64,000 nt of DNA from Streptomyces sp. CC228A (lineage in GTDB: Bacteria; Actinomycetota; Actinomycetes; Streptomycetales; Streptomycetaceae): contig NZ_JAJPUI010000001.1 in the NCBI RefSeq assembly GCF_021390935.1, positions 868,001-932,000 of the forward strand, in the 5' to 3' direction. The notes under the pieces are model-generated. The model searched no databases. It was not told the DNA's origin and saw only the letters and a list, made by a program, of their open reading frames with translations. Each line of letters starts with the position of its first letter. The first letter of the stretch is position 1. Shown here one piece after another: positions 25,016 through 32,928 of the stretch. The translations under genes were made by a program, and so were the position numbers.

Positions 25016-26131
25016 TCAGCGGACGCCGAGGCCGGCGTCGGAGGCCGCGGGCTTGCCGGCGGCCGTGAGGGTCCTGTTGAGCGGTCTCAGGTCGTAGATG
25101 CCGCTCAGGTCGGGCCTGTCCAGCAGGCCCGCCGCCACCGCGTGGTCGGCCTGGGCCCGCAGGGTGGCGGCCAGCGGGTCGTCGAGGAAGCGGACGGACG
25201 CGAAGGCCGGGTCGAGCACCTCCGCCGGCAGCGGCTTGCCCGACATCTTCTGCAGCTGCGCGTTCACCGACTGCTTCGCCCGGTCGCGGTCGGCGTTGAT
25301 CCACGCGTTGGCCTGCGCCGCGCCGCGCAGTACCGCCTCCACGACGTCCGGATGGGCGTCGAGGAAGCGCTGGGACACCGCGATGGCGGTGATCAGGAAC
25401 TGCTCGTCCGGCCACAGCGACGCTTCGTCCAGCAGCACCCTGGCCCCCTCGGCGACCAGCTTCGACGCGGTCGGCTCCGGCACCCACGCCCCGTCGACGG
25501 CGCCGGACCGGTACGCGTCGGGGGCGATCTTGTTGTCGGTGCGGACCACCGACACGTCGCCCTTGCCGCTCTGCGGGTCCACCTGCCAGCCCTGCTGCGC
25601 GAGCCAGTGCAGCAGCGCCACGTCCTGGGTGTTGCCGTACTGCGGTGACGCGATCCGCTTGCCCTTGACGTCCGCGACCGTGCGGATGCGCTCCGGGTCG
25701 ACCACCAGCTTCACCCCGCCGGAGGCCGCGCCGCCCACGATCCGCAGGTTGGTGCCGCCCGACCGGACGTAGCCGTTGACGGCGGGCGACGGGCCGACGA
25801 AGGCGATGTCCACCGAGCCGCCGTTGAGCGCCTCGATCGCGGACGGGCCCGCGCCGAACACGGCCGTGGTCAGCCGGGTGCCGCGCAGCTCCTTCTGGAA
25901 GAAGCCCTCCCGGTCGCCCACCAGCGCCGTGCCGTGCGTGAGGTTCGCGAAGTACCCGACGCGCACCGCGTCCGCCGACAGCTTCGGCCCCTGCGGGGCG
26001 ACCTTCGGCGCGTCCCGCACCGCCTGCGAGCCGTAGCCGAGGCACGACGTCAGGGCCAGCAGCAGCGGCAGGACCACCGCGGCGGCGACGGCGCGGCGCT
26101 GCGGGGGAGCGGGGCGGGAGGCAGGGGGCAC
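25016..26131 (-). CDS. ssuA: Aliphatic sulfonate ABC transporter substrate-binding lipoprotein, SsuA-like
   Basis: The 371-residue protein is exported and lipidated: a basic N-terminus, a hydrophobic AVAAAVVLPLLLALTSC with Cys 30 as the lipobox Cys. The mature part is a NMT1/SsuA-type periplasmic-binding fold (VRVGYFANLTHGTALVG, IAFVGPSPAVNGYV, IASPQYGNTQDVALLHWL, WVPEPTASKLV). It captures the sulfur substrate outside the membrane for the SsuB/SsuC pair. Start GTG 26131. It lies 230 bases behind cysN. Confidence 0.88.
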   Translation of the reverse strand: MPPASRPAPPQRRAVAAAVVLPLLLALTSCLGYGSQAVRDAPKVAPQGPKLSADAVRVGYFANLTHGTALVGDREGFFQKELRGTRLTTAVFGAGPSAIEALNGGSVDIAFVGPSPAVNGYVRSGGTNLRIVGGAASGGVKLVVDPERIRTVADVKGKRIASPQYGNTQDVALLHWLAQQGWQVDPQSGKGDVSVVRTDNKIAPDAYRSGAVDGAWVPEPTASKLVAEGARVLLDEASLWPDEQFLITAIAVSQRFLDAHPDVVEAVLRGAAQANAWINADRDRAKQSVNAQLQKMSGKPLPAEVLDPAFASVRFLDDPLAATLRAQADHAVAAGLLDRPDLSGIYDLRPLNRTLTAAGKPAASDAGLGVR

Positions 26132-26361
26132 GGGAGGGGTTCCTCTCGTCGGCCCGGGCCTACGTCCCGTACGGGGTCGGGGGCGGCGCCGGGCGGTCGG
26201 CGTGGGGTCGTCGTCGGGGGCCGGGCAGGGCCGGCCGGCCGGGGGTCATCGGGCACATCGCGCGACGCCTCCGGTTCCGGAGCCGACGCAGCCGGAGCCG
26301 ACGCGGCCGCCTTCCTTGGCGAAGGTCGCGTACACGTCGGCGCAGGCCGGCCGGCGGCCCA

Positions 26362-27705
26362 TCAGAAGTCCCAGCCCTCGTCGTCGACCACGGCGGCCGC
26401 CGTCTTCCCGGTGGCGAAGGACTCGCCGGCCATGCCGGCCGCCAGCGTGGTGCCGTCGGCGGGGTCGATGAGCAGGAAGGAGCCGGTGCGGCGCGAGTCG
26501 GCGTACGCGTCGAGCGCCAGCGGCTCGGCCGTACGGACCTTCACGGTGCCGATGTCGTTGGCGACGAGCTGCCCGGGGGCGGCGTGCTGGGAGAGGTCGT
26601 CCAGGGTGAGCCGGGACGGGATCTCCTTGACGATCGCCTTGACCGTGCGCGTGGTGTGCTTCAGCAGCACCCGCTGCCCGACGCTCAGCGGCTGGTCGGC
26701 GACGTGGCAGACGGTCGCCTCGACGTCCTGGGTGGTCGCGGGCGCGTCGCCCTGCGGCACGATCAGGTCGCCCCGGGAGATGTCGATGTCGTCCTCCAGC
26801 AGGAGGGTGACGGACTGGGGGGTCCACGCCACGTCGACCGGCTCGCCGAGCAGGTCGATGCCGCTGATCCGCGAGGTGCGGCCCGACGGGAGGACGGTGA
26901 CCTCCTGGCCCACGCGGAACGTTCCGGCGGCGATCTGGCCGGCGTAGCCGCGGTAGTCGGGGTGCTCGGCGGTCTGCGGGCGGATCACGTACTGGACCGG
27001 CAGGCGGGCGTGGCAGGACGTCAGGTCGTGGCTGACCGGGACCGTCTCCAGGTGCTCCAGCACCGTCGGGCCGCCGTACCAGTCCATGTGCGCGGACGGC
27101 TCCACCACGTTGTCGCCGGCGAGCGCCGAGATCGGGATCGCGGTGATCTCCGGGACGCCGAGCTCGCTCGCGTACGCCGTGAACTCCTCGGCGATACGGG
27201 CGAAGACGGGCTCCTCGTAGCCGACCAGGTCCATCTTGTTGACGGCGAGGACGACGTGCGGGACCCGCAGCAGGGCGGCGATGGCGGCGTGCCGGCGGGT
27301 CTGCTCCACGACGCCGTTGCGGGCGTCGACGAGGATCACGGTCAGCTCGGCCGTGGAGGCACCGGTGACCATGTTGCGGGTGTACTGCACGTGGCCCGGG
27401 GTGTCGGCGAGGATGAACCGGCGCCGGGCCGTGGCGAAGTAGCGGTACGCCACGTCGATCGTGATGCCCTGCTCGCGCTCGGCCCGCAGGCCGTCGGTGA
27501 GCAGCGCCAGGTCGGGGGCCTCCTGGCCGCGGCTGCGCGAGGCGTGCTCGACGGCCTCCAGCTGGTCGGCGAGCACCGACTTGGAGTCGTGCAGCAGCCG
27601 GCCGACCAGGGTCGACTTGCCGTCGTCGACGGAACCGGCGGTGGCGAAGCGCAGCAGGGTGGTGGCCGACAGCCGCTCGGCGGCCGCGGTGGTGGTGCTG
27701 GTCAT
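26362..27705 (-). CDS. cysN: Sulfate adenylyltransferase subunit 1 (GTPase)
   Basis: CysN is the regulatory GTPase subunit of ATP sulfurylase, driving adenylylation of sulfate with CysD. The 447-residue protein has the EF-Tu-like motifs GSVDDGKSTLVG (G1), DTPGH (G3) and NKMD (G4), then two beta-barrel domains. There is no CysC fusion at the C-terminus; cysC is a separate gene here. It starts 2 bases after the cysD stop codon. Confidence 0.95.
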   Translation of the reverse strand: MTSTTTAAAERLSATTLLRFATAGSVDDGKSTLVGRLLHDSKSVLADQLEAVEHASRSRGQEAPDLALLTDGLRAEREQGITIDVAYRYFATARRRFILADTPGHVQYTRNMVTGASTAELTVILVDARNGVVEQTRRHAAIAALLRVPHVVLAVNKMDLVGYEEPVFARIAEEFTAYASELGVPEITAIPISALAGDNVVEPSAHMDWYGGPTVLEHLETVPVSHDLTSCHARLPVQYVIRPQTAEHPDYRGYAGQIAAGTFRVGQEVTVLPSGRTSRISGIDLLGEPVDVAWTPQSVTLLLEDDIDISRGDLIVPQGDAPATTQDVEATVCHVADQPLSVGQRVLLKHTTRTVKAIVKEIPSRLTLDDLSQHAAPGQLVANDIGTVKVRTAEPLALDAYADSRRTGSFLLIDPADGTTLAAGMAGESFATGKTAAAVVDDEGWDF

Positions 27706-27707
27706 GT

Positions 27708-28649
27708 CTAGAAGTACCCTTCGCGCTTGCGGTCTTCCATCGCCGCCTCGGACAGCTTGTCGTCGGCGCGGGTGGCGCCCCGCTCGGTCAGCCGGGACGC
27801 GGCGATCTCGGCGATCACGGCGTCGAGCGTGGTGGCGTCGGAGTCGACTGCGCCGGTGCAGGACATGTCGCCGACCGTGCGGTAGCGGATCATCCGCTTC
27901 TCGACGGTCTCGCCGTCCTTCGGGCCGCCCCACTCGCCGGCCGTCAGCCACATGCCGCCCCGGGCGAACACCTCGCGCTCGTGCGCGAAGTAGATCTCCG
28001 GCAGCTCGATGCCCTCGCGGGCGATGTACTGCCACACGTCCAGCTCGGTCCAGTTCGACAGCGGGAACACCCGCACGTGCTCACCGGGCGCGTGCCGGCC
28101 GTTGTAGAGCTGCCACAGCTCGGGCCGCTGGCGGCGCGGGTCCCACTGCGAGAACTCGTCGCGGAGGCTGAACACGCGCTCCTTGGCGCGGGCCTTCTCC
28201 TCGTCGCGCCGCCCGCCGCCGAAGACGGCGTCGAAGCGGTGCTGCTGGATCGCCTCGGTGAGCGGCACGGTCTGCAGCGGGTTGCGGGTGCCGTCGGGGC
28301 GCTCCCTGAGCACGCCGCGGTCGATGTAGTCCTGCACCGACGCCACGTGCAGGCGCAGCCCGTGCGCCGCCACCGTCCGGTCGCGGTACTCGATGACCTC
28401 GGGGAAGTTGTGCCCGGTGTCGACGTGCAGCAGCGAGAAGGGGACCGCGGCGGGCGCGAACGCCTTCAGCGCCAGGTGCAGCATGACGATCGAGTCCTTG
28501 CCGCCGGAGAACAGGACCACCGGCCGCTCGAACTCGCCCGCCACCTCGCGGAAGATGTGGACGGCCTCGGACTCCAGCGCGTCCAGGTGCGACAGCGCGA
28601 ACGGGCTGTCGGTCCCCGACGGGACGGTGTTGCTGACGGTGGTCGTCAC
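27708..28649 (-). CDS. cysD: Sulfate adenylyltransferase subunit 2
   Basis: CysD is the catalytic ATP sulfurylase subunit of the PP-loop type. The 313-residue protein shows SGGKDS (ATP pyrophosphatase loop), HVDTGHNFPEVIEYRD, the FGGGRRDEEKARAKERVFS block and the C-terminal DRKREGYF, all usual. The GTG start at 28649 overlaps the cysC stop (GTGA). Confidence 0.95.
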   Translation of the reverse strand: MTTTVSNTVPSGTDSPFALSHLDALESEAVHIFREVAGEFERPVVLFSGGKDSIVMLHLALKAFAPAAVPFSLLHVDTGHNFPEVIEYRDRTVAAHGLRLHVASVQDYIDRGVLRERPDGTRNPLQTVPLTEAIQQHRFDAVFGGGRRDEEKARAKERVFSLRDEFSQWDPRRQRPELWQLYNGRHAPGEHVRVFPLSNWTELDVWQYIAREGIELPEIYFAHEREVFARGGMWLTAGEWGGPKDGETVEKRMIRYRTVGDMSCTGAVDSDATTLDAVIAEIAASRLTERGATRADDKLSEAAMEDRKREGYF

Positions 28650-29194
28650 GCCAGACCCCTCTCGGTGAGCAGCGTGTGCAGCGCCTCGGCGGACTCCTGC
28701 ACCGTCTGGTGGTGGGACTCGATCCGCAGGTCGGGGCTCTCCGGCTCCTCGTACGGGTCGTCGACGCCGGTCAGCCCGCTGAGCTCGCCGGCCGCCTGCT
28801 TGGCGTACAGGCCCTTCACGTCGCGTACGGAGCACACCTCGACCGGGGTCGCGACGTGCACCTCCACGTACGGGGTGCCCTCCCGCTGGTGGCGCTTGCG
28901 CACCGCCTCGCGGCTGTCGGCGTACGGGGCGATGACGGGCACGAGGACCTTCACGCCGTGGGAGGCGAGGAGCTCGGCGACGAAGCCGATGCGCTGCACG
29001 TTGGTGTGCCGGTCCTCGCGGCTGAAGCCGAGGCCCGCGGAGAGGAACTCGCGGATCTCGTCGCCGTCGAGGACCTCCACGCGGTGGCCCTCGTCGCGCA
29101 GCCGCCCGGCCAGCTCGTACGCGATGGTGGTCTTGCCGGCGCTCGGCAGACCCGTGAGCCAGATGGTGGCCCCGGTGGTCCCGGCCGCAGTCAC
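28646..29194 (-). CDS. cysC: Adenylyl-sulfate kinase
   Basis: CysC phosphorylates APS to PAPS. The 182-residue protein has the P-loop GLPSAGKTT, LDGDEIREFLS, and the DVKGLYAKQAAGE segment of APS kinases. GTG 29194 has GGAGAAG upstream. An in-frame ATG at 29236 overlaps the cysH stop (ATGA), so a 14-residue longer form is possible. Since CysH here is of the APS-reductase type, CysC is not needed for reduction. It may provide PAPS for sulfotransferases, or be an inherited part of the operon. Confidence 0.92.
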   Translation of the reverse strand: MTAAGTTGATIWLTGLPSAGKTTIAYELAGRLRDEGHRVEVLDGDEIREFLSAGLGFSREDRHTNVQRIGFVAELLASHGVKVLVPVIAPYADSREAVRKRHQREGTPYVEVHVATPVEVCSVRDVKGLYAKQAAGELSGLTGVDDPYEEPESPDLRIESHHQTVQESAEALHTLLTERGLA

Positions 29195-29232
29195 GTGCTT
29201 CTCCTGCCCGTCCTGTGAGATCTGTCCGTACG

Positions 29233-29934
29233 TCATCCGTGCAGCCCGCATTCCGTCTTGGCGCGGCCCGCCCAGCGGCCGGCGCGGGCGTCCTCGCCCA
29301 CCGCCGTCCGGCGGGTGCACGGGGCGCAGCCGACGGAGGCGTAGCCGTCCGTCAGCAGCGGGTTGGTGAGGACGCCGTGCTCGGCCACGTACGCGTCGAC
29401 GTCGTCCTGCGTCCAGCGGGCGATCGGCGACACCTTGACCTTGCGGCGCCTGGCGTCCCAGCCGACGACGGGCGTGCCCGCCCGGGTGGGGGACTCGTCG
29501 CGGCGCAGCCCGGTCGCCCAGGCGTCGTAGGCGCCGAGGCCCTCCTCCAGCGGCTTCACCTTGCGCAGCGCGCAGCACAGGTCCGGGTCCCGGTCGTGCA
29601 GCGCCGGACCGTACTGCGCGTCCTGCTCGGCGACGGTCTGGCGCGGGGTCAGCGTGATGACGTTGACGTCCATCACCGCGGCCACCGCGTCGCGGGTGCC
29701 GATGGTCTCCTCGAAGTGGTAGCCGGTGTCCAGGAACACCACGTCCACCCCCGGGAAGGCCCGGGACGCGAGGTGGGCGACGACCGCGTCCTCCATGGAG
29801 GAGGTGACGCAGAAGCGCTTGCCGAAGGTGTCGGCGGCCCACGTCAGGATGTCCAGCGCCGGGGCGTCCTCCAGTTCGCGGCCCGCCTGCTCGGCGAGTG
29901 CCCGCAGCCGGTCCTCCGTGGCGGTCTCCGTCAT
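29233..29934 (-). CDS. cysH: Adenylyl-sulfate (APS) reductase, CysH
   Basis: The 233-residue reductase converts APS to sulfite with thioredoxin. It has the PP-loop-like fold (FCVTSSMEDAV, FLDTGYHFEET) and the four cysteines of iron-sulfur APS reductases: the pair LCCALRK and, near the C-terminus, CAPC, followed by the catalytic ECGLH. PAPS-specific enzymes lack the first three, so APS is the predicted substrate. It is coupled by ATGA overlaps both upstream (zinc-ribbon gene) and downstream (cysC). Confidence 0.95.
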   Translation of the reverse strand: MTETATEDRLRALAEQAGRELEDAPALDILTWAADTFGKRFCVTSSMEDAVVAHLASRAFPGVDVVFLDTGYHFEETIGTRDAVAAVMDVNVITLTPRQTVAEQDAQYGPALHDRDPDLCCALRKVKPLEEGLGAYDAWATGLRRDESPTRAGTPVVGWDARRRKVKVSPIARWTQDDVDAYVAEHGVLTNPLLTDGYASVGCAPCTRRTAVGEDARAGRWAGRAKTECGLHG

Positions 29935-30116
29935 GTCCGGTCGCCCCCTCCGCTGCTGTCGTGGCGCTGGAGGCCCCGGGCCAGCAGGCCCAGGAACTTC
30001 AGCTGGAAGGCGCGGTTGCAGGCCGCGCACTCCCACGCGCCGTGCCCGGTCTCGTGCGGCCTGAGGTCCTCGTCGCCGCAGTACGGGCAGTGGAAGGGCG
30101 CCGCGCGCTCGCTCAT
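29931..30116 (-). CDS. Small zinc-ribbon protein of the sulfur operon
   Basis: This 61-residue protein has two CxxC knuckles, CPYCGDED and WECAACNRAFQLKF, the pattern of a treble-clef or zinc ribbon. It overlaps the preceding 30-residue ORF and the following cysH, each by ATGA. Such small ribbons are regularly found between the sulfite reductase and cysH genes in Streptomyces. It may act as an assembly or electron-transfer helper of the reductases; no function is established. Confidence 0.82.
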   Translation of the reverse strand: MSERAAPFHCPYCGDEDLRPHETGHGAWECAACNRAFQLKFLGLLARGLQRHDSSGGGDRT

Positions 30117-30205
30117 CGCGTCTCCTCCTTCGCCGCTGCGCCGGTGCGGCGCACCTGTGCGGGTTCCGTGTTCCGCGGTCCGGTGGCCTTCGTCGCGCCG
30201 CTCAT
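30113..30205 (-). CDS. 30-residue coupled ORF after cysI
   Basis: The ORF MSGATKATGPRN...KEETR (30 codons) starts within the cysI stop (ATGA) and ends within the start of the zinc-ribbon gene (again ATGA). It has no hydrophobic part, is rich in Ala, Thr and charged residues, and is predicted to be disordered. Its exact fit between two genes suggests that it is at least translated as a coupling device. A function of the peptide is not evident. Confidence 0.5.
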   Translation of the reverse strand: MSGATKATGPRNTEPAQVRRTGAAAKEETR

Positions 30206-31899
30206 GACAGGGACTCCTCGGAGGCCCGCGCCACCCAGGCGGCGAACCGCTCGCCGTCCTCGCGCTCCGCCTGGAAGCGGGTGAGGACGCGCTCGACGTA
30301 GTCGGGGAGCTCGGCGGAGGTGACCTTCAGGCCGCGCACCTTGCGCCCGAAGCCGGCCTCCAGGCCGAGGGCGCCGCCCAGGTGCACCTGGAAGCCCTCG
30401 ACCTGCCGGCCCTCGTCGTCGAGGACGAGCTGGCCCTTGAGGCCGATGTCGGCGACCTGGATGCGGGCGCACGCGTTGGGGCAGCCGTTGACGTTGATGG
30501 TGATCGGCTGGTCGAAGTCCGGCATGCGGCGCTCCAGTTCGTCGATCAGGGACGCGCCGCGCGCCTTGGTCTCGACGATGGCCAGCTTGCAGAACTCGAT
30601 GCCGGTGCAGGCCATGGTGCCGCGCCGGAACGGTGACGGCGCAACCCGCAGGTCCAGGGCCTCCAGGGCGGCGGACAGCGACTCGACCCGGTCCTCTTCG
30701 ACGTCGAGCACGATCATCTTCTGCTCGACGGTGGTGCGGACCCGGCCGGAGCCGTGAGCCTCGGCCACCTCGGCGATCTTGGTGAGGGTGGCGCCGTCGA
30801 CCCGGCCGACGCGCGGCGCGAAGCCGACGTAGTAGCGGCCGTCCTTCTGGCGGTGCACGCCGACGTGGTCGCGCCACTCGGCGACGGGCCGGGCGGGTGC
30901 GGGGCCGTCGACCAGCTTGCGCTTGAGGTAGTCGTCCTCCAGCACCTGGCGGAACTTCTCGGCACCCCAGTCGGCGACCAGGAACTTGAGGCGGGCGCGG
31001 TTGCGCAGCCGCCGGTAGCCGTGGTCGCGGAAGATCGAGATGACACCGGTGTAGACGTCGGGGACCTCGTCGAGCGGCACCCAGGCGCCGAGCCGGACAC
31101 CGATCTTCGGGTTGGTGGACAGGCCGCCGCCGACCCACACGTCGAAGCCGGGGCCGTGCTCGGGGTGCTCGACGCCCACGAAGGCGATGTCGTTGATCTC
31201 GTGGGCCACGTCGAGGAGCGGCGAGCCGGAGATCGCGGACTTGAACTTGCGGGGCAGGTTGGAGAAGTCCTTGTTGCCGATGATGCGGCGCTGGATCTCC
31301 TCGATGGCGGGCGTGCCGTCGATGATCTCGTCCTCGGCGATGCCGGCGACCGGCGAGCCGATGATGACGCGCGGGGTGTCGCCGCACGCCTCGGTGGTGG
31401 ACAGCCCGACCTCTTCCAGCCGGCGCCAGATCTCCGGGACGTCCTCGATGCGGATCCAGTGGTACTGGACGTTCTGCCGGTCGGTGATGTCGGCGGTGCC
31501 GCGGGCGAACTCCTGCGAGATCTCGCCGATCACCCGGAGCTGGCGCGTGGTCAGGCGGCCGCCGTCGATGCGGACGCGCAGCATGAAGTACTCGTCGTCC
31601 AGCTCCTCCGGCTCCAGGACGGCCGTCTTGCCGCCGTCGATGCCGGGCTTGCGCTGGGTGTAGAGGCCCCACCAGCGCATCCGGCCGCGCAGGTCGTTGG
31701 GGTCGATGGAGTCGAAACCGGTCTTCGCGTAGATCGTCTCAATACGTGTCCGCACATTGAGACCATCGTCGTCCTTCTTGAACTGCTCATTGCCGTTGAG
31801 GGGAGTGAAGTGTCCCCTCGCCCACTGGCCCTCGCCACGGTGGCGCCCCGGCTTGCGGCGGGGCGTGGCGGGTGTGGGCTTTTCGGGGGTGGCGGCCAT
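30202..31899 (-). CDS. cysI: Assimilatory nitrite/sulfite reductase (siroheme), sulfite reductase type
   Basis: This 565-residue enzyme reduces sulfite to sulfide with six electrons, probably from ferredoxin. Two repeated ferrodoxin-like and two siroheme domains are visible: DRQNVQYHWIR, TTEACGDTPRVIIGSP in the first half, and the [4Fe-4S]/siroheme ligands CTGIEFCKLA and NGCPNACARIQ near residues 440-485. Start ATG 31899 (MAATPEKP) gives the family N-terminus. Genes for cysH, cysC, cysD and cysN follow in the same operon. A cysteine-containing leader peptide and a long hairpin precede it. Confidence 0.93.
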   Translation of the reverse strand: MAATPEKPTPATPRRKPGRHRGEGQWARGHFTPLNGNEQFKKDDDGLNVRTRIETIYAKTGFDSIDPNDLRGRMRWWGLYTQRKPGIDGGKTAVLEPEELDDEYFMLRVRIDGGRLTTRQLRVIGEISQEFARGTADITDRQNVQYHWIRIEDVPEIWRRLEEVGLSTTEACGDTPRVIIGSPVAGIAEDEIIDGTPAIEEIQRRIIGNKDFSNLPRKFKSAISGSPLLDVAHEINDIAFVGVEHPEHGPGFDVWVGGGLSTNPKIGVRLGAWVPLDEVPDVYTGVISIFRDHGYRRLRNRARLKFLVADWGAEKFRQVLEDDYLKRKLVDGPAPARPVAEWRDHVGVHRQKDGRYYVGFAPRVGRVDGATLTKIAEVAEAHGSGRVRTTVEQKMIVLDVEEDRVESLSAALEALDLRVAPSPFRRGTMACTGIEFCKLAIVETKARGASLIDELERRMPDFDQPITINVNGCPNACARIQVADIGLKGQLVLDDEGRQVEGFQVHLGGALGLEAGFGRKVRGLKVTSAELPDYVERVLTRFQAEREDGERFAAWVARASEESLS

Positions 31900-31941
31900 G
31901 GCTATACGTCCTTCGGGACTGCAGGAGGGCGGCTCTGACCT

Positions 31942-31982
31942 GCGCAATGTCGCGCAAGGCAGGGCCTTGCGCGACATTGCGC
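31942..31982. promoter_or_regulatory. Perfect 19-bp inverted repeat in the cysI leader
   Basis: Arms GCGCAATGTCGCGCAAGGC and exact complement flank AGG. The element lies 43 bases upstream of the cysI start and 54 bases after the stop of the leader peptide. Inside each arm GCGCAA occurs twice. In RNA it would be an extremely stable hairpin. No U tract follows, so it may be an attenuator, a pausing or processing stem, or a double operator. Confidence 0.7.
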
Positions 31983-32035
31983 GGGAAAGTCGGGGAAGTC
32001 TTCTGATCGCGGCGGAGCTGGGCGTGCGGGTTCGC

Positions 32036-32119
32036 TCAGAGCGCCGGACACATGGCGCTGGACATGCGGCCGAGGTCGACGTGCCGCCGACTCACCAAGG
32101 CAATTCCAGCTTCAGACAT
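32036..32119 (-). CDS. Putative cysteine-responsive leader peptide of the sulfur operon
   Basis: A 27-codon ORF reads MSEAGIALVSRRHVDLGR then MSSAMCPAL. This matches the streptomycete leader peptides found in front of sulfur-assimilation genes, whose shared core is LVSRRHVDLGRMSSA(M)C. The single Cys codon near the end is the expected sensor: ribosome stalling when Cys-tRNA is scarce would change folding of the downstream RNA, which contains a 19-bp stem. No Shine-Dalgarno sequence precedes the ATG, so translation may be leaderless. The ORF is 136 bases upstream of cysI. Confidence 0.85.
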   Translation of the reverse strand: MSEAGIALVSRRHVDLGRMSSAMCPAL

Positions 32120-32211
32120 GACGGAAGCGTGTCACGGGAGATTGGACTCAGTCCACCTTCGTCCGGGATGTGGACAGAGGTGTCCCGCATTGTGGACAAG
32201 TGTGGTCGGGG

Positions 32212-32841
32212 TCACGCGCCGGCGCGGCTCGCGGCGGGGCCGCCGGACCGGTCGCCGGCGCCCGGCCACGCTCCGGGCGCCTCGGTCTCGGGCCGCTCGG
32301 CCGTCTGCGTGTCGTACAGCCGGAAGCCCCGCCGCAGGTAGTTGTCCATGGCGTGCTCGCCGTCCAGCGAGCAGGTGTTCAGCACCACCCGCTTCGTCGG
32401 CGTCCGCCCCGGCCAGCGGCCGGCCAGGTCCCAGGCCCGCGCCGTGCCGTACGACAGCAGGTGCCCGCCGATGCCGCGGCCCCGGAACGCCGGGAGCAGC
32501 CCGAAGTAGACGATCTCGACAGCGCCCCCGTCCCCGACCCCGTCCCCGTCCTCGGCGTCGTGCGCCCTCAGCTCCACGTACCCCGCCGGCGTCCCCTGCT
32601 CGTACGCCACCCACGTCTCCGTACCGGGACGCTCAAGGATCTCCCGCCACTGCGCGTACGTCAGCCCCAGCCGGTCCACCCAGTGCAGGTCGCCGCCGAC
32701 CGCCGTGTAGAGGAATCTGCTGAACTCCGGCGAGGGCACCCCCGCCCGCTCGATCCGCAGGTCACCGCCGGGCGCGGGGGAGGGGCGCAGATCCTCGGGC
32801 GAGGTCTGCTCCAGGTACCAGGTCGTCACGGTGATGCTCAT
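32212..32841 (-). CDS. GNAT family N-acetyltransferase
   Basis: The 209-residue protein shows the GNAT fold: ETWVAYEQGTPAGYVELR (beta4), EIVYFGLLPAFRGRGIGGHLLSYG (beta4-alpha3 with the R-x-x-G-x-G/A acetyl-CoA loop RGRGIG), and the C-terminal LDGEHAMDNYLRRGF. ATG 32841 (MSITVTTWYL) is preferred to the in-frame upstream start. The substrate is not evident. The C-terminal 25 residues are Pro/Gly-rich and disordered. Confidence 0.85.
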   Translation of the reverse strand: MSITVTTWYLEQTSPEDLRPSPAPGGDLRIERAGVPSPEFSRFLYTAVGGDLHWVDRLGLTYAQWREILERPGTETWVAYEQGTPAGYVELRAHDAEDGDGVGDGGAVEIVYFGLLPAFRGRGIGGHLLSYGTARAWDLAGRWPGRTPTKRVVLNTCSLDGEHAMDNYLRRGFRLYDTQTAERPETEAPGAWPGAGDRSGGPAASRAGA

Positions 32842-32928
32842 GGGGTCAGCGAACCACGCCGCATCGGCCGTGGCCAAAGCCTGACGGTGGCGGCACCGGG
32901 GCTGCGTGTCACAGAGTGGGACGCCGTC

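Noticed and set aside
31942..31982. Ordinary intrinsic terminator
   Set aside because: It lies between a leader peptide and its own operon, upstream of cysI with no U tract and no gene end requiring termination, so a regulatory reading is preferred.
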